From contig NZ_LJIC01000073.1 of the NCBI RefSeq assembly GCF_001295845.1, positions 36,828 through 100,827 of the forward strand: a stretch of DNA of 64,000 bases. Direction: 5' to 3'. The position numbers and the translations under genes are program-made. Positions 1-10,210 of the stretch are shown in pieces. The stretch is from Rhodopseudomonas sp. AAP120 (lineage in GTDB: Bacteria; Pseudomonadota; Alphaproteobacteria; Rhizobiales; Xanthobacteraceae). The notes under the pieces were generated by a model, which made no database searches, was not told the origin of the DNA, and saw only the letters and a program-made list of their open reading frames with translations. The first letter of the stretch is position 1. The number at the start of each line of letters is the position of its first letter.

Positions 1-267
<267 letters not shown>

Positions 268-390
268 CTACAGCATGGGACCGGCGCGGAAAAGGCCGCC
301 GGGGCGCTCCCGACGAACGGCGAAGCCACCGTCGCGGTACAATTCCCCCGCGCCGGAAAATGCTTTAGAGGTCGCGTGAACGGAGCTCCC

Positions 391-867
391 ATGTCCAAGA
401 CCCCCCGCAAGACCTCGAAGCCCGCCGGGCTGCAGCTCGGCCGCGCCGTCGAATGGCCGACCAGCCCGGAGACGGCCCAGCTCGACCGCGTCCCGAACCC
501 GCAGGCTGGCACCGACTATCTGGTCCGGTTCACCGCCCCCGAATTCACCTCGCTGTGCCCGGTGACGGGCCAGCCGGATTTCGCCCATCTGGTGATCGAC
601 TACGTGCCCGGGGCCTGGCTGGTCGAATCCAAGGCGCTGAAGCTCTACCTCGCCAGCTTCCGCAACCATGGCGGCTTTCACGAGGACTGCACCGTGTCGG
701 TCGGCAAGCGCATCGTCGCCGCGATCAAGCCGAAATGGCTCCGCATCGGCGGCTACTGGTATCCGCGCGGCGGCATGCCGATCGACGTGTTCTGGCAAAC
801 CGGCAGACTGCCGAAAGGCGTCTGGGTGCCCGATCAGGGCGTGCAGCCGTATCGCGGGCGCGGTTAG
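391..867 (+). CDS. queF: NADPH-dependent 7-cyano-7-deazaguanine (preQ0) reductase
   Basis: QueF reduces preQ0 to preQ1 with NADPH in queuosine biosynthesis, a cytoplasmic tRNA-modification pathway. The 158-residue protein has the length of the single-domain (YkvM-type) form. Cys56 in [10 protein letters not shown] is the thioimide-forming nucleophile by alignment with the family, and Asp63 is the proton donor. The QueF signature [10 protein letters not shown] is at 78-87. The ATG at 391 follows GGAG at about 6 nt; the open frame extends further upstream without a credible start. No other queuosine gene is in the window. Confidence 0.93.
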   Translation: MSKTPRKTSKPAGLQLGRAVEWPTSPETAQLDRVPNPQAGTDYLVRFTAPEFTSLCPVTGQPDFAHLVIDYVPGAWLVESKALKLYLASFRNHGGFHEDCTVSVGKRIVAAIKPKWLRIGGYWYPRGGMPIDVFWQTGRLPKGVWVPDQGVQPYRGRG

Positions 868-996
868 CCCACGCGGAAAAGCGATCCGCCGTGCGCCTGA
901 ATGGCCTCGCGGCTTTAGGGCGCGGCTTGGGGATTGCGTCGCGACGCGGCACCGGGTAATAAGTCGCAGCTTCTTCTATCGTCCGAAGAGGCTGAC

Positions 997-1341
997 ATGA
1001 ACGATTTATACGCGTGGGTCGCGCACCAGCACCACGGCTTGCATACCTTCAAATCCTTTCAAGACAAGCTCGCGCGGCTCGCCGAGGAGCAACCACGGCA
1101 GCGCGGCCTTTGCCGGGTGCTAGCGCATCTCGTCCAGGGATACATCGAGGCGTTCGACGAAGCGCCGGTCCCCGTCGAGCTCGCCAGCGATGTCCATCAC
1201 CGTCTGGCGCAATTGCTGTCGACGCTGGATCTGAACGGCGACGCCGACCGCCGCCTTGCCGACATCAATCGCATTGCGAGCTTCGCGCTGTGGCCGTTGC
1301 CGGACGCTGCTGCAGCATCCGCGCAGCAACGCCCCGGTTGA
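997..1341 (+). CDS. Conserved-looking hypothetical protein, 114 aa
   Basis: I do not recognise this family. The product is a soluble, probably helical protein of 114 residues, with a His-rich start (HQHHGLH near residues 10-16) and no signal peptide or membrane segment. The start at 997 is supported by a GAAGAGG Shine-Dalgarno about 7 nt upstream; an earlier in-frame start at 934 lacks one. It ends 13 nt from the convergent L,D-transpeptidase gene. Codon use resembles its neighbours. Function unknown. Confidence 0.6.
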   Translation: MNDLYAWVAHQHHGLHTFKSFQDKLARLAEEQPRQRGLCRVLAHLVQGYIEAFDEAPVPVELASDVHHRLAQLLSTLDLNGDADRRLADINRIASFALWPLPDAAAASAQQRPG

Positions 1342-1354
1342 TCAGCCGCGGCAG

Positions 1355-2980
1355 CTACCAACTCTGCCAGCCGGGAAACGGCTGCGGCTGCGGGTAAGAA
1401 TTGCGGCCGCCGCGCTGGCGCGGGTTTCGCGGCTGCGGCTCAGGATCGCGCCCGAAGAAGAACGAAGCGAAGCCGCCGTCGTCCATGCCGTCGTCGCGAT
1501 CCGCAACCAGCACATCCTGGGTCGGCTTGCGGGTGATGAAGCCGCCCTGCGGCTGATGGCTGAGCACCGCCACGAATTCGGTGCGATAGTTGGTTTCGGC
1601 GCTCAGCGGTTCGTCGGAAATAACGATGGAGCTGCGTGGGAGAGCGGTCGGTCCGATCCGATCCAGCACATCCTGCGGAATGGTGATGCGATCGAGTGCT
1701 TCGCTCGCAGTCTCGGTGCCGTCGATGCTGACCGCACTCCAGCGCAAGCGGTCTCCGCTGCGCGTCATCGCGGTGAACACGTGGGTGCCGATCGGACGTT
1801 CCCGATCGCGGATCGTCACCGGAACTTCGATGGAGGTGTCGAACACTTCGCCGCCGCCGTCCGGTGCCGGCTTGTGGGTGTTGCGGCGAACATAGAGCTT
1901 CTGGGTATCCCGGCTGATATAGATCGACACCGGCTCGAGTGCGAGCTTGGCGTCGGTCGCAAGCCGCTCCGTCTCGGCCTTCTTGGCGAGCGCCGCTTTG
2001 GCGGCGTCCTTGGTGGCTTCGGCAACCGCTCGCTTCGACTCGGCGTCGGCCTTGGCGGTGTCGAGCTGGGCGGTAGCCTCGCCGGCCTGCTGCGCCGCCT
2101 TCTGCTGCATCTCCTCGCTTCGCGCCCTCGCCTCGTCCGTCTTCGCACCGGCGAGCAGACGGTCGGCGCGTTTCAGCTCGGCATCGGCCCGCGCCTTCTG
2201 CTTGGTGAGCCTGGCCAAGGTTGCCTTGAGAGGCGGCAGCTCACGGGCGGCCGCGGCAGCCGCCTTCTTGGCCTCCGCCGCCGCAACGGCGGCCTCCTCG
2301 GCCTCGCGGGCCAGCGCCTCAACGCGCCCGGGCGCCGCTGCGAGCGCCTCCGGCTTCGGCTGGAGCAGAGCCGGATGGGAGATCTCCACCGGCGCCGCAT
2401 CGCCGGGCGAAATGATCACCCGCATGCCGATCCGGGTCTTGTCGAACAGCTTGTCGGCGAAGCCGAACGGCATCCGCACGCAGCCGTGCGAGGCCGCATA
2501 GCCGGGCAGCGGCCCGCCGTGCAAGGCGATGCCGTTCCAGGTGATGCGCTGCATGTGAGGCATCCACGCGTCGTCGTACATCGTCGAGTGATGATCCTTG
2601 TCCTTCTCGACGATCGCGAAGATTCCGGCCGGAGTTTCGCGTCCGCTGGTGCCGGTCGAGACCGGGGCGCGGAAGATCCACCCGTCGGCGTCGTAGAACG
2701 TCACCTGCTGCGATTTGATCGAAACGATCGCCATGATCGGCTCGCCGGCTTCGCGCGGTGCAACGGCTTCGACCGGAGCGGCCGACCGCCCACGTTTGGC
2801 AGCATCGGCTGCACCCGTCCCCGCCAGCGTCGCGATCGCGCCGGCGGCCATCGCGGCGGCGATGATCCGCGTTCGCGCGCGGGCGCCCTGCCCCTTGTTC
2901 GATCTCTTCAGCAAATCCGACCTCGATTGCAAAGGGTGCCTCGCTTGCACGCCAGGCGACATCACGTTCCGATTCGGCAT
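1355..2980 (-). CDS. L,D-transpeptidase (YkuD family) with coiled-coil linker and degenerate second domain
   Basis: A periplasmic peptidoglycan enzyme that would form 3-3 cross-links or anchor proteins to meso-DAP. Counted from the ATG at 2980, a cytoplasmic basic stretch is followed by a hydrophobic signal/anchor at about 38-60. The catalytic YkuD domain spans about 80-205, with His154 in HGG and SHGCVRM at 164-170 (catalytic Cys167). An Ala/Lys/Glu-rich coiled coil runs about 215-350. The C-terminal region (from about 355) starts like a second YkuD domain (YISRDTQKLYVRR, PIGTHVFTA) but has no HGCVR motif, so it is probably non-catalytic. Start choice is uncertain: a GTG at 3025 and an ATG at 2962 are alternatives. 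Confidence 0.87.
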   Translation of the reverse strand: MPNRNVMSPGVQARHPLQSRSDLLKRSNKGQGARARTRIIAAAMAAGAIATLAGTGAADAAKRGRSAAPVEAVAPREAGEPIMAIVSIKSQQVTFYDADGWIFRAPVSTGTSGRETPAGIFAIVEKDKDHHSTMYDDAWMPHMQRITWNGIALHGGPLPGYAASHGCVRMPFGFADKLFDKTRIGMRVIISPGDAAPVEISHPALLQPKPEALAAAPGRVEALAREAEEAAVAAAEAKKAAAAAARELPPLKATLARLTKQKARADAELKRADRLLAGAKTDEARARSEEMQQKAAQQAGEATAQLDTAKADAESKRAVAEATKDAAKAALAKKAETERLATDAKLALEPVSIYISRDTQKLYVRRNTHKPAPDGGGEVFDTSIEVPVTIRDRERPIGTHVFTAMTRSGDRLRWSAVSIDGTETASEALDRITIPQDVLDRIGPTALPRSSIVISDEPLSAETNYRTEFVAVLSHQPQGGFITRKPTQDVLVADRDDGMDDGGFASFFFGRDPEPQPRNPRQRGGRNSYPQPQPFPGWQSW

Positions 2981-3215
2981 CGGCCTGCCGATTGTAGTCG
3001 CAATCCTTGCTTCGCCGACAGCCACTTCGTTTGTTCACGAGGATCGTGTGAGCGGCAGCGACCGTTGTTGGCGTACTAACCACATCTGTCTTTCGGATGC
3101 GTGAAGGCGATACAAGCCCCACCCCACCCGCTGCGACGTTCCGCGCCTGGATTTACAGGAACCCTTCGCGCACCAAGACGTTTGCTGGCCTTCATTCCTT
3201 TCGCGGAGCATCATC

Positions 3216-4727
3216 TTGAACCGGCGGCAAGTTCTGACCGGCCTCGCGGCCTTGCCGCTGCTGCATTCGGAAGCGGGCAAGAGCGTCGCCGAGGCGTTCG
3301 ATCCCTCGGATGCCTTCAGTCCCTGGGTCGTCCGCCAGATGGCTCGGGATCTTGCGAGCAAGCCGTACCAGCCGCCTGACAGCCAACTGCCGGCGTCGTT
3401 CGCCGACCTCGGCTATGACGCCTATCGGACGATTCGGTTCGACCCGGATCGGGCGCTGTGGCGCGGCGAACACCTGCCGTTTCAGGTGCAGTTCTTTCAT
3501 CGCGGGTTCCTCTACAAGAACCGTGTGACCATCCACGAGGTCAGCGACGGCCGGGCGCGAAAGATCGCTTACCGCGCGGCAGACTTCCGCTTCGCCGAAA
3601 TGCCGACTCCATCGCCCGATGCCGATCTGGGTTTCGCCGGATTTCGCATTCACGCGCCGCTCCAGGATCCGCACCGCCACGACGAGTTCTGCGTGTTCCT
3701 CGGCGCCGCGTATTTCCGCGCAGTCGCGAAGGGCCAGCGTTACGGCCTGTCGGCGCGCGGGCTGTCGATCGACACCGGGCAGCCGTCCGGCGAGGAGTTT
3801 CCGCTGTTCAAGACGTTCTGGCTCGAACGTCCCGCCCAGGGCGCATCCTCGCTCGTGGTCCACGCCCTGCTCGACAGCAAGAGCGTCACGGGTGCGTATC
3901 GCTTCACCATCCGCCCCGGCGACACGACCGTGTTCGACGTCGAGATGGTGCTCTACCCGCGCGTCGATCTGAAGCATGTCGGCCTCGCGCCGATGACCAG
4001 CATGTTCTTCTTCGGGCCCAATGATCACGGCGATATCCCGGACTTCCGCGGAGCCGTGCACGACTCCGATGGCCTCGCGGTGTTCAACGGCCGCGGCGAA
4101 CAATTGTGGCGCCCGCTGTCCAATCCCCGCGATCTGCAGATCAGCGCGTTCAACGACCGCGATCCGCGCGGCTACGGCCTGATGCAGCGCGAGAAGAGCT
4201 TCGCCGCCTATCACGATCTCGAATCCCGCTTCGAGCTGCGTCCCAGCCTGTGGGCCGAGCCGATCGGGGACTGGACCGAAGGCGTCGTGAAGCTGATCGA
4301 AATCCCGACCCGCGAGGAAGTCCACGACAATATCGCCGCGTTCTGGGAGCCCAAGGGGCCGCTGCTTGCGAAGGGCGAACACAGCTACACGTATCGGCTG
4401 CACTGGGGACCGGACGCGCCGAAGCCGAGTTCGCTGGCGCGATTCACCCGGACCGGCATCAGCGTGCGCGGCGACAACAATCGTCTGTTCGTGCTCGACA
4501 TCGAGGGCGACAAACTCAAGGAGGCCGATCCGGATTTGGTCCGCGGTGACGTCTCGGCCGACAAAGGCGAGATCCACAACATCGTCGTTCAGCTCAATCC
4601 TGTCACCGGCGGCTGGCGATTGAGCTTCGATCTGGTATCAGCTCCGCCACCGGTGGAACTACGTGCATCGCTGATGCAGGGCGATCAGGCGCTCACCGAA
4701 GTCTGGCTCTACCGATGGACATTGTGA
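3216..4727 (+). CDS. opgG: Periplasmic glucan biosynthesis protein OpgG/MdoG
   Basis: OpgG acts in the periplasm with OpgH to build osmoregulated periplasmic glucans. The 503-residue length matches the MdoG family (about 510). The N-terminus is NRRQVLTGLAALPLL, a twin-arginine-like signal, which is also seen in the paralogue OpgD; the assignment to OpgG rests on linkage to opgH. Family features include YKNRV, FFFGPND and QREKSF. The start is TTG at 3216, preceded by GCGGAG at 7-8 nt. The last 13 nt overlap the opgH start, implying coupled translation. Confidence 0.9.
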   Translation: MNRRQVLTGLAALPLLHSEAGKSVAEAFDPSDAFSPWVVRQMARDLASKPYQPPDSQLPASFADLGYDAYRTIRFDPDRALWRGEHLPFQVQFFHRGFLYKNRVTIHEVSDGRARKIAYRAADFRFAEMPTPSPDADLGFAGFRIHAPLQDPHRHDEFCVFLGAAYFRAVAKGQRYGLSARGLSIDTGQPSGEEFPLFKTFWLERPAQGASSLVVHALLDSKSVTGAYRFTIRPGDTTVFDVEMVLYPRVDLKHVGLAPMTSMFFFGPNDHGDIPDFRGAVHDSDGLAVFNGRGEQLWRPLSNPRDLQISAFNDRDPRGYGLMQREKSFAAYHDLESRFELRPSLWAEPIGDWTEGVVKLIEIPTREEVHDNIAAFWEPKGPLLAKGEHSYTYRLHWGPDAPKPSSLARFTRTGISVRGDNNRLFVLDIEGDKLKEADPDLVRGDVSADKGEIHNIVVQLNPVTGGWRLSFDLVSAPPPVELRASLMQGDQALTEVWLYRWTL

Positions 4728-6829
4728 TCGGGCCGCAGGATCGCACTGCGCAGGCGTTCGATCCGTTGCCCGCCGAGGCGCCGCTCGCAATGCCGGCGCA
4801 GTCGCTATCGACGCCGCCACGCGCCGACCGGGCGCCCGGCCGCGGCCCGGAATGGCGCCGCGCCCTGGTCATGCTCGCGGCGGCAGCACTGACGGCCGCT
4901 GGCGTCTACGAGATGGTTCAGGTGCTGAAGATCGGCGGCATCACCATTCTCGAGGGCGTCATCCTGGCTCTGTTCACCGCGCTGTTCGCCTGGGTGTCGC
5001 TGTCCTTCGTCTCCGCGCTGACGGGTTTTGTCGCGCTGTGCTGCGGATGGCGCGACGCTCTCGGCGTGGCCGCAGACGAACCGCTCCCAAAGCTCGGCGA
5101 TCGCGTGGCGATGCTGCTGCCGACCTACAACGAGGACCCCCACACCGTATTCGCGCGACTGCAGGCGACGCGGGAATCCGTCGATCTCACCGGCCAAGGC
5201 GATCAGTTCGACTGGTTCGTCCTCAGCGACTCCACCGATCCGGCGATATGGGCGGCCGAAGAAGCGTGCTATCTCGCGCTGGCCGAGAGCAGCGGTCGCT
5301 TGTTCTATCGCCACCGCCCGAACAACCGCGCGCGAAAATCCGGCAACATCGAGGATTGGGTGACGCGCTTCGGCGCCGGCTACGACTCCATGGTGGTGCT
5401 CGACGCCGACAGCGTGATGACCGGCGAAGCTCTGGTCCGGCTCGCAGCGGCGATGGAACGACACGCCGATGTCGGGCTGATCCAGACCCTACCTGTCATC
5501 GTCGGCGCCAGGACGCTGTTCGCGCGGGTCCAGCAATTCGCCGGCCGGATGTACGGGCCGATGATCGCCGCCGGCGTAGCGTGGTGGTACGGCTCGGAAA
5601 GCAATTACTGGGGCCATAACGCCATCATCAGAGTCGCGGCCTTCGCCGCATGCGCCGGCCTGCCGACTTTGCCTGGCCGTAAACCGTTCGGCGGCGATAT
5701 TCTCAGCCACGATTTCGTCGAGGCGGCCTTGCTGCGGCGTGCCGGCTGGCGCATCCACATGGCGCCGACGCTGCCTGGCAGCTACGAGGAATGCCCTCCC
5801 TCGCTGCTCGACTTCGCCGCCCGCGACCGCCGCTGGTGCCAAGGGAATCTGCAGCATGCGCGGTTGCTGCCGACGCGCGGACTGCATTGGGTCTCACGGC
5901 TGCACTTCGTCACCGGAATCGGCGCCTACATCACCGCGCCAATGTGGCTGCTGTTCCTGACTGCCGGCATCGCCATCTCACTGCAGGCGCAGTTCGTCCG
6001 CCCCGAATATTTCCCGAACGCGTTCTCGCTGTTTCCGCATTGGCCGGCACAGGATCCGATCCGCGCCGCCTGGGTGTTCGGCGCCACCATCGCGCTGCTG
6101 ATCGTGCCGAAGCTGTTGGCACTGATCCTGGTACTGATCCGTCATGACGCGCGACGGCAGTTCGGTGGCGGCTGGCGCGCCGCTTCCGGCGTCGTGGTCG
6201 AGACCCTGCTCTCGGCGCTCACCGCACCGGTGATGATGATGTTCCAATCGACGGCGGTCGCCGAGATCCTGATGGGGCGCGACGCCGGCTGGCAGGTGCA
6301 GCGCCGCGGCGACGGCGCCATTCCGCTTCGCGAGGTGATGCATCGCTATGCCATGCCCACGCTGCTCGGCCTGCTGATGGCCACAGCCGCGCTGATCGTC
6401 TCCTGGCCGTTGCTGCTGTGGATGACGCCGGTGATCCTCGGCCTGGTCCTCGCCATTCCGGTCGCACTGATCACTACGCGAGCCGCGGGCCCAGCCGATA
6501 GCGTGTTGACAACACCGGAAGACCGCAACCCACCCGCTATTCTGGAGCGGGTTCCGGAGCTTGCGGCGATGATGCACGGCAAGGTCTGCGTCGGCGATCC
6601 GCTCGACGCCCTGCGGGACGATCCGCAGCTCCGCGCGTTGCACCTCGCGGGCTTGGCGCGCCATCCGCAGCGAAGGCGTGGCGGGATCGAGGCCGATCTG
6701 GCGATCGCCAGAACTTTAATCGACGACGCGCATGGCTACGCGGAAGCCGCCCGCTGGCTCGGCCCTCGCGAAAAGCGTGCTGTGATGGGGGACAGCGAGA
6801 CGCTGCAGCGTCTCCTCGCGATGGGTTAA
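4715..6829 (+). CDS. opgH: Glucans biosynthesis glucosyltransferase OpgH/MdoH
   Basis: An inner-membrane GT2-family glucosyltransferase that polymerises the beta-1,2 glucan backbone from UDP-glucose. Two transmembrane segments (about 48-110) precede the catalytic domain: LLPTYNED at 134-141, the metal/UDP-binding DAD at 230-232, a catalytic-base region SHDFVEA at 331-337, and the (Q/R)xxRW-type motif DRRW at 371-374. Several further helices follow (about 395-590), with a cytoplasmic tail. At 704 residues it is shorter than E. coli MdoH (847), mostly through a shorter N-terminus. It overlaps opgG by 13 nt and meets the MFS gene tail to tail. Confidence 0.94.
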   Translation: MDIVIGPQDRTAQAFDPLPAEAPLAMPAQSLSTPPRADRAPGRGPEWRRALVMLAAAALTAAGVYEMVQVLKIGGITILEGVILALFTALFAWVSLSFVSALTGFVALCCGWRDALGVAADEPLPKLGDRVAMLLPTYNEDPHTVFARLQATRESVDLTGQGDQFDWFVLSDSTDPAIWAAEEACYLALAESSGRLFYRHRPNNRARKSGNIEDWVTRFGAGYDSMVVLDADSVMTGEALVRLAAAMERHADVGLIQTLPVIVGARTLFARVQQFAGRMYGPMIAAGVAWWYGSESNYWGHNAIIRVAAFAACAGLPTLPGRKPFGGDILSHDFVEAALLRRAGWRIHMAPTLPGSYEECPPSLLDFAARDRRWCQGNLQHARLLPTRGLHWVSRLHFVTGIGAYITAPMWLLFLTAGIAISLQAQFVRPEYFPNAFSLFPHWPAQDPIRAAWVFGATIALLIVPKLLALILVLIRHDARRQFGGGWRAASGVVVETLLSALTAPVMMMFQSTAVAEILMGRDAGWQVQRRGDGAIPLREVMHRYAMPTLLGLLMATAALIVSWPLLLWMTPVILGLVLAIPVALITTRAAGPADSVLTTPEDRNPPAILERVPELAAMMHGKVCVGDPLDALRDDPQLRALHLAGLARHPQRRRGGIEADLAIARTLIDDAHGYAEAARWLGPREKRAVMGDSETLQRLLAMG

Positions 6830-8049
6830 CGGTCCGGCGCCACGCCGATCGCGTCGGCGGGCGGCCGGGCGCGCAGAATGCGGGCCAGAACCAGCCCCAG
6901 CGTTAGCATCGTCACCGCCGCCATCAGCATCGTCGGCACTTTGCCGGCATGGGAGAGACCGAAGCCATAGGCGATCGGCCCGGTCGTCTGGCCGATGAAG
7001 AAAAAGAACGAGTGCAGCGACATCGCTGTGCCGCGCGCGGTCTCGGTGAGCTCGCTGGCGAACACCTGGATGCAGCCGTGCAGCATGTAGAACCCCATGC
7101 CCATGGCGATGAAGCACGCCGCTTGCGCCTGCCACGGCGGGCCGAACGCAATGATGGCGAGTTGCAGGCCGACCAGGGCGCCGCCGGCGATCATCATGCC
7201 GTTGACGCCGAGCCGCGGCAGCAGCCGGCCGACGGTGAGCGTATAGATCAATCCGCCGACCGCGAAGCCGGCGATCACCAGCCCCGCGATCGCCAGCGAT
7301 TCCTGGCCGAGTTCGTGGAGGAAGGCGGCGACGTAAGGAAACGTCCCCATCACGCAGGTGCCCTCGACCAGCACCGCGGTGAAACAGATCGCCGCATTCG
7401 GATTGCTGAAGATGGTACGATAGCTGCGGCGCAGTCCGGCGAAATCCATCGGGCCGCCGGGACTGATCGGCTTGCCGCGAAAGCCGAACGCCACGGCCAG
7501 CGCCGCGATGATCACCAGCAGCCCCAGCACGGTGAGCACACCGCGCCAGCCCAGCACATCGCCGATCACGCCCGAGGCGGTGGCGCCGAGCAGATTGCCG
7601 GTCATCGAACCGCCGAGCACGCGGCCGATCGCCACCTGCCGCCGCTCAGGCCCGACCAGATCGCCGGTGAGACCGAGCGCGACCGGGAACACGCCGCCCG
7701 ACCCGATGCCGGCCAGAATGCGGCACAGAAATAGGAGTTCGAACGATGTCGCCATCGCCCCGAGCAGGCTGGCAAGGCCGAGCAGCGCCAGGCAGACGAT
7801 CATCAGCCGCGCCTTGCCGAACATGTCGGCGAGCGCGCCGATCGCCGGTTGCACGACCGCAAAGGTGAAGGCCGAGACCGCGGCCAGCCCGGCCGCCGTC
7901 GTGATCGAAACCGAAAACTCGGACGCAATACGCGGCAGCACTGGGTCGAGTGCCCGCGTCGACAGGCTGGCGGCGAACCCCGACAGCGCGATGATATTGA
8001 GCGCCGGCGGCAGGCCCGCCGGAGCGTCCCTGCCACCAGTTTGCCGCAT
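6826..8049 (-). CDS. MFS transporter, drug/metabolite exporter type
   Basis: A 12-helix major facilitator with about 407 residues, resembling sugar-efflux/arabinose-efflux (AraJ-like) permeases. The conserved loop after helix 2, GALADMFGKARLM, is the MFS motif A. The GSGGVFPVALGLTGDL stretch in helix 4-5 fits proton-coupled exporters. The substrate cannot be read from the sequence. The ATG at 8049 shares one base with the TGA of kdsA (TGATG), so it is the last gene of the VOC-kdsA-MFS operon; a TTG at 8052 is an alternative start. The 3' end overlaps opgH by 4 nt on the other strand. Confidence 0.87.
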   Translation of the reverse strand: MRQTGGRDAPAGLPPALNIIALSGFAASLSTRALDPVLPRIASEFSVSITTAAGLAAVSAFTFAVVQPAIGALADMFGKARLMIVCLALLGLASLLGAMATSFELLFLCRILAGIGSGGVFPVALGLTGDLVGPERRQVAIGRVLGGSMTGNLLGATASGVIGDVLGWRGVLTVLGLLVIIAALAVAFGFRGKPISPGGPMDFAGLRRSYRTIFSNPNAAICFTAVLVEGTCVMGTFPYVAAFLHELGQESLAIAGLVIAGFAVGGLIYTLTVGRLLPRLGVNGMMIAGGALVGLQLAIIAFGPPWQAQAACFIAMGMGFYMLHGCIQVFASELTETARGTAMSLHSFFFFIGQTTGPIAYGFGLSHAGKVPTMLMAAVTMLTLGLVLARILRARPPADAIGVAPDR

Positions 8050-8912
8050 CAAGCCGCGCCGACGCCGGGACGCTTTTTGGCCAGCGCGTCGAACTCCATC
8101 AGGGTCCGCAGCAGGCCCTCGAAATCGCGCAACGGCACCATATTGGGGCCATCCGACGGCGCGTGATCGGGGTCGGGGTGGGTCTCGATGAACACCCCGG
8201 CGACGCCGACCGCGACCGCCGCCCGCGCCAGCACGGGTACGTATTCGCGTTCACCGCCGGAGGACGTTCCCTTGCCACCCGGCTGCTGCACTGAATGCGT
8301 CGCGTCGAAGATCACCGGCGCGCCGGTGGTCTTGGCCATGATCGGCAGCGCGCGCATATCCGAGACCAGCGTGTTGTAGCCAAACGAGGCGCCGCGCTCG
8401 GTGACCAGCACCTTGGGATTGCCCGCATGGGTGATCTTGGCGACCACGTTGCCCATGTCCCACGGAGCCAGGAACTGGCCCTTCTTCACGTTCACCACTT
8501 TGCCGGTGGCCGCCGCGGCCAGCAGCAGATCGGTCTGCCGGCACAGGAACGCCGGAATCTGCAGGATGTCGACCGCTTCGGCGGCGCGCCCACATTGTTC
8601 GCTCTCGTGCACATCAGTCAGCACCGGAAGGCCGATGCTGTCGCGGATCTCCGCGAAGATCGGCAGCGCGGCGTCGAGCCCGATGCCGCGCGCGCTCGCG
8701 GCGCTGGTGCGATTGGCCTTGTCGAACGAGGTCTTGTAGACGAGGCCGATGCCGAGCCGATTGGCGATCTCTTTCAGCGCGCCCGCCACTTCCAGCGCAT
8801 GCGCCCGGCTCTCGAGCTGGCACGGCCCGGCGATCACAGACAGCGGCAGCGCGTTGCCGAATTTGACGTTCCCCGCGCTCACCGCGGTCGCGGGCGCAAT
8901 ACTCTTGTTCAA
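8049..8912 (-). CDS. kdsA: 3-deoxy-8-phosphooctulonate synthase (Kdo-8-P synthase)
   Basis: KdsA condenses PEP with arabinose-5-phosphate to give Kdo-8-phosphate, the committed step of the Kdo sugar of LPS (cytoplasm). The 287-residue protein carries GPCQLES at 29-35 and the family segments [30 protein letters not shown] and [11 protein letters not shown]; the FDATH region is typical of KdsA. The start is TTG at 8912 with AAGGA about 8 nt upstream, overlapping the stop of the VOC gene as TTGA. No ATG is available nearby. It is essential in most Gram-negatives and is here coupled to two accessory genes. Confidence 0.95.
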   Translation of the reverse strand: MNKSIAPATAVSAGNVKFGNALPLSVIAGPCQLESRAHALEVAGALKEIANRLGIGLVYKTSFDKANRTSAASARGIGLDAALPIFAEIRDSIGLPVLTDVHESEQCGRAAEAVDILQIPAFLCRQTDLLLAAAATGKVVNVKKGQFLAPWDMGNVVAKITHAGNPKVLVTERGASFGYNTLVSDMRALPIMAKTTGAPVIFDATHSVQQPGGKGTSSGGEREYVPVLARAAVAVGVAGVFIETHPDPDHAPSDGPNMVPLRDFEGLLRTLMEFDALAKKRPGVGAA

Positions 8913-9778
8913 CGGACCATTCCTTGTTCGAAGATCAACGTCGCGCCGTAGAGATCCGGGACGACCAGCCGACCCATATGATGCGTCGCTGCGACGCCGT
9001 TCTGCTGCAACACCGCTTCAACCACGGCCAAGTCTTCAACTGCAATGCGCAATCCGGCGAACCGGGCACCTGCGGGCTCCGCCGCGACGTCGACACCATA
9101 CTGGTCACGGAACGACACCGGTTCCACGATCGCGATATCACCGCGCGGCGTCCGCGCCGAGACGCCGATCGACGAGGCATGCAGATCACGCAGGCCGGTG
9201 AAATCGCCGAGAAAGATATGATGATCGGTCGGGCTGTCCGCGACCATCACCGCAGCGATCACCAAGCGCGCCCCATTGGCGTGGCGCTGAAACGCGGCGC
9301 TCCAGAAATTCTCGGGATGGTGATGCTGGCAGACCGCGAAGCCGGCGTTGGGTGCCAGCGGATCGCGGGCAAAGGCGAGCGAAAAACCGAGCTCCGCGAC
9401 GCTGCCGTCCGGCCGCGTCCCTTGTCGTGCGAAGCTGAACACCCCATCGTCACCGATGCCGACAGCCGCGTAGTGCCGGGCGTCAGCGGCCGCATCGCTA
9501 CTGGCGAGCAGCAGCATCGACAGCCCTTCACGTCCGGACAAGTAGTCGCGCTGAAAGGCACCGAATGAAAACGCGCCGGGACGGTGCGGCTCGATCTGTT
9601 CCGGCTCGGCGACGGTGAGTAGCTCGATGAAGAAGCCGTCGAGCTGCACGATGCGGTTATGCGTACCCCAGGGATGGCGGTTTCGCGCTCCGACGGTGAA
9701 ACCGAAATGTTGATAGGCGTCGGCCGCCGCATCGAGGTCTCGTACGGCGTGAACGATATGGTCGAGCCCGCTGGGCAT
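8909..9778 (-). CDS. VOC-superfamily glyoxalase-like protein
   Basis: A 289-residue protein of the glyoxalase-like (VOC) group. It starts [18 protein letters not shown], a standard first VOC strand and helix; His7 would be a metal ligand. There are two VOC-like halves with candidate ligands in QHHHPENFW and EPVSF, so a metal-dependent lyase or dioxygenase-type activity is possible. Its substrate is unknown. It is the first gene of an overlapping trio with kdsA and the MFS exporter. A clear ATG at 9778 begins it, 31 nt downstream of the NIPSNAP gene on the same strand. Confidence 0.82.
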   Translation of the reverse strand: MPSGLDHIVHAVRDLDAAADAYQHFGFTVGARNRHPWGTHNRIVQLDGFFIELLTVAEPEQIEPHRPGAFSFGAFQRDYLSGREGLSMLLLASSDAAADARHYAAVGIGDDGVFSFARQGTRPDGSVAELGFSLAFARDPLAPNAGFAVCQHHHPENFWSAAFQRHANGARLVIAAVMVADSPTDHHIFLGDFTGLRDLHASSIGVSARTPRGDIAIVEPVSFRDQYGVDVAAEPAGARFAGLRIAVEDLAVVEAVLQQNGVAATHHMGRLVVPDLYGATLIFEQGMVR

Positions 9779-9809
9779 CAGTTCGAAACTCTCATCCAGA
9801 CGGCAACGA

Positions 9810-10136
9810 TTATTTCATCGCGGAGAATGTGGTGGGTGTCAGGAGCTGATTGCCGATGGTCTCGACGATCTGGCCGTCTTCCTCACTCTTGGCTCGCGCG
9901 GCCAGCCATTCCGGATCAGTAACGAACGCGGTCCATTTCTGGTCGCGTTCAGCGAGGCTTTCCCAAACAAGAAGATAGGTCAGCTCCTGGTTCGAGGTGC
10001 CGACCAGCGTGGTGAAGAAGCCGGCCGGACGGATGCCGTGCTTGTCGAACAACTTCAGCGTGACGGTCTCGAACCGCTTCAGCAACGCGGGAAGACGGCC
10101 GGGGACGCACCGATACGTCCTGGACTCGTAGATCAT
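9810..10136 (-). CDS. NIPSNAP family protein
   Basis: A 108-residue ferredoxin-like (dimeric alpha/beta barrel) protein of the NIPSNAP family. It starts MIYESRTYRCVPGRLPALL and has the typical GIRPAGFFTTLVG and ELTYLLVWES stretches. Family members bind small molecules or act as stress or lipid-metabolism proteins; the biochemical role is not defined. The ATG at 10136 follows GGAGG by about 8 nt; longer in-frame extensions lack an RBS. It lies 31 nt upstream of the VOC gene and may head that operon. Confidence 0.83.
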   Translation of the reverse strand: MIYESRTYRCVPGRLPALLKRFETVTLKLFDKHGIRPAGFFTTLVGTSNQELTYLLVWESLAERDQKWTAFVTDPEWLAARAKSEEDGQIVETIGNQLLTPTTFSAMK

Positions 10137-10210
10137 GAAAGGCCTCCACTCGTGGCCGCGCGGCGGGTGCCGTGTTGTGGCAACAATTGGAGAGAAGGTC
10201 AAAGCGAGCG

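Noticed and set aside
1256..3079. A 607-codon plus-strand frame opposite the L,D-transpeptidase
   Set aside because: Shadow frame; the minus-strand gene has a catalytic motif and signal anchor.
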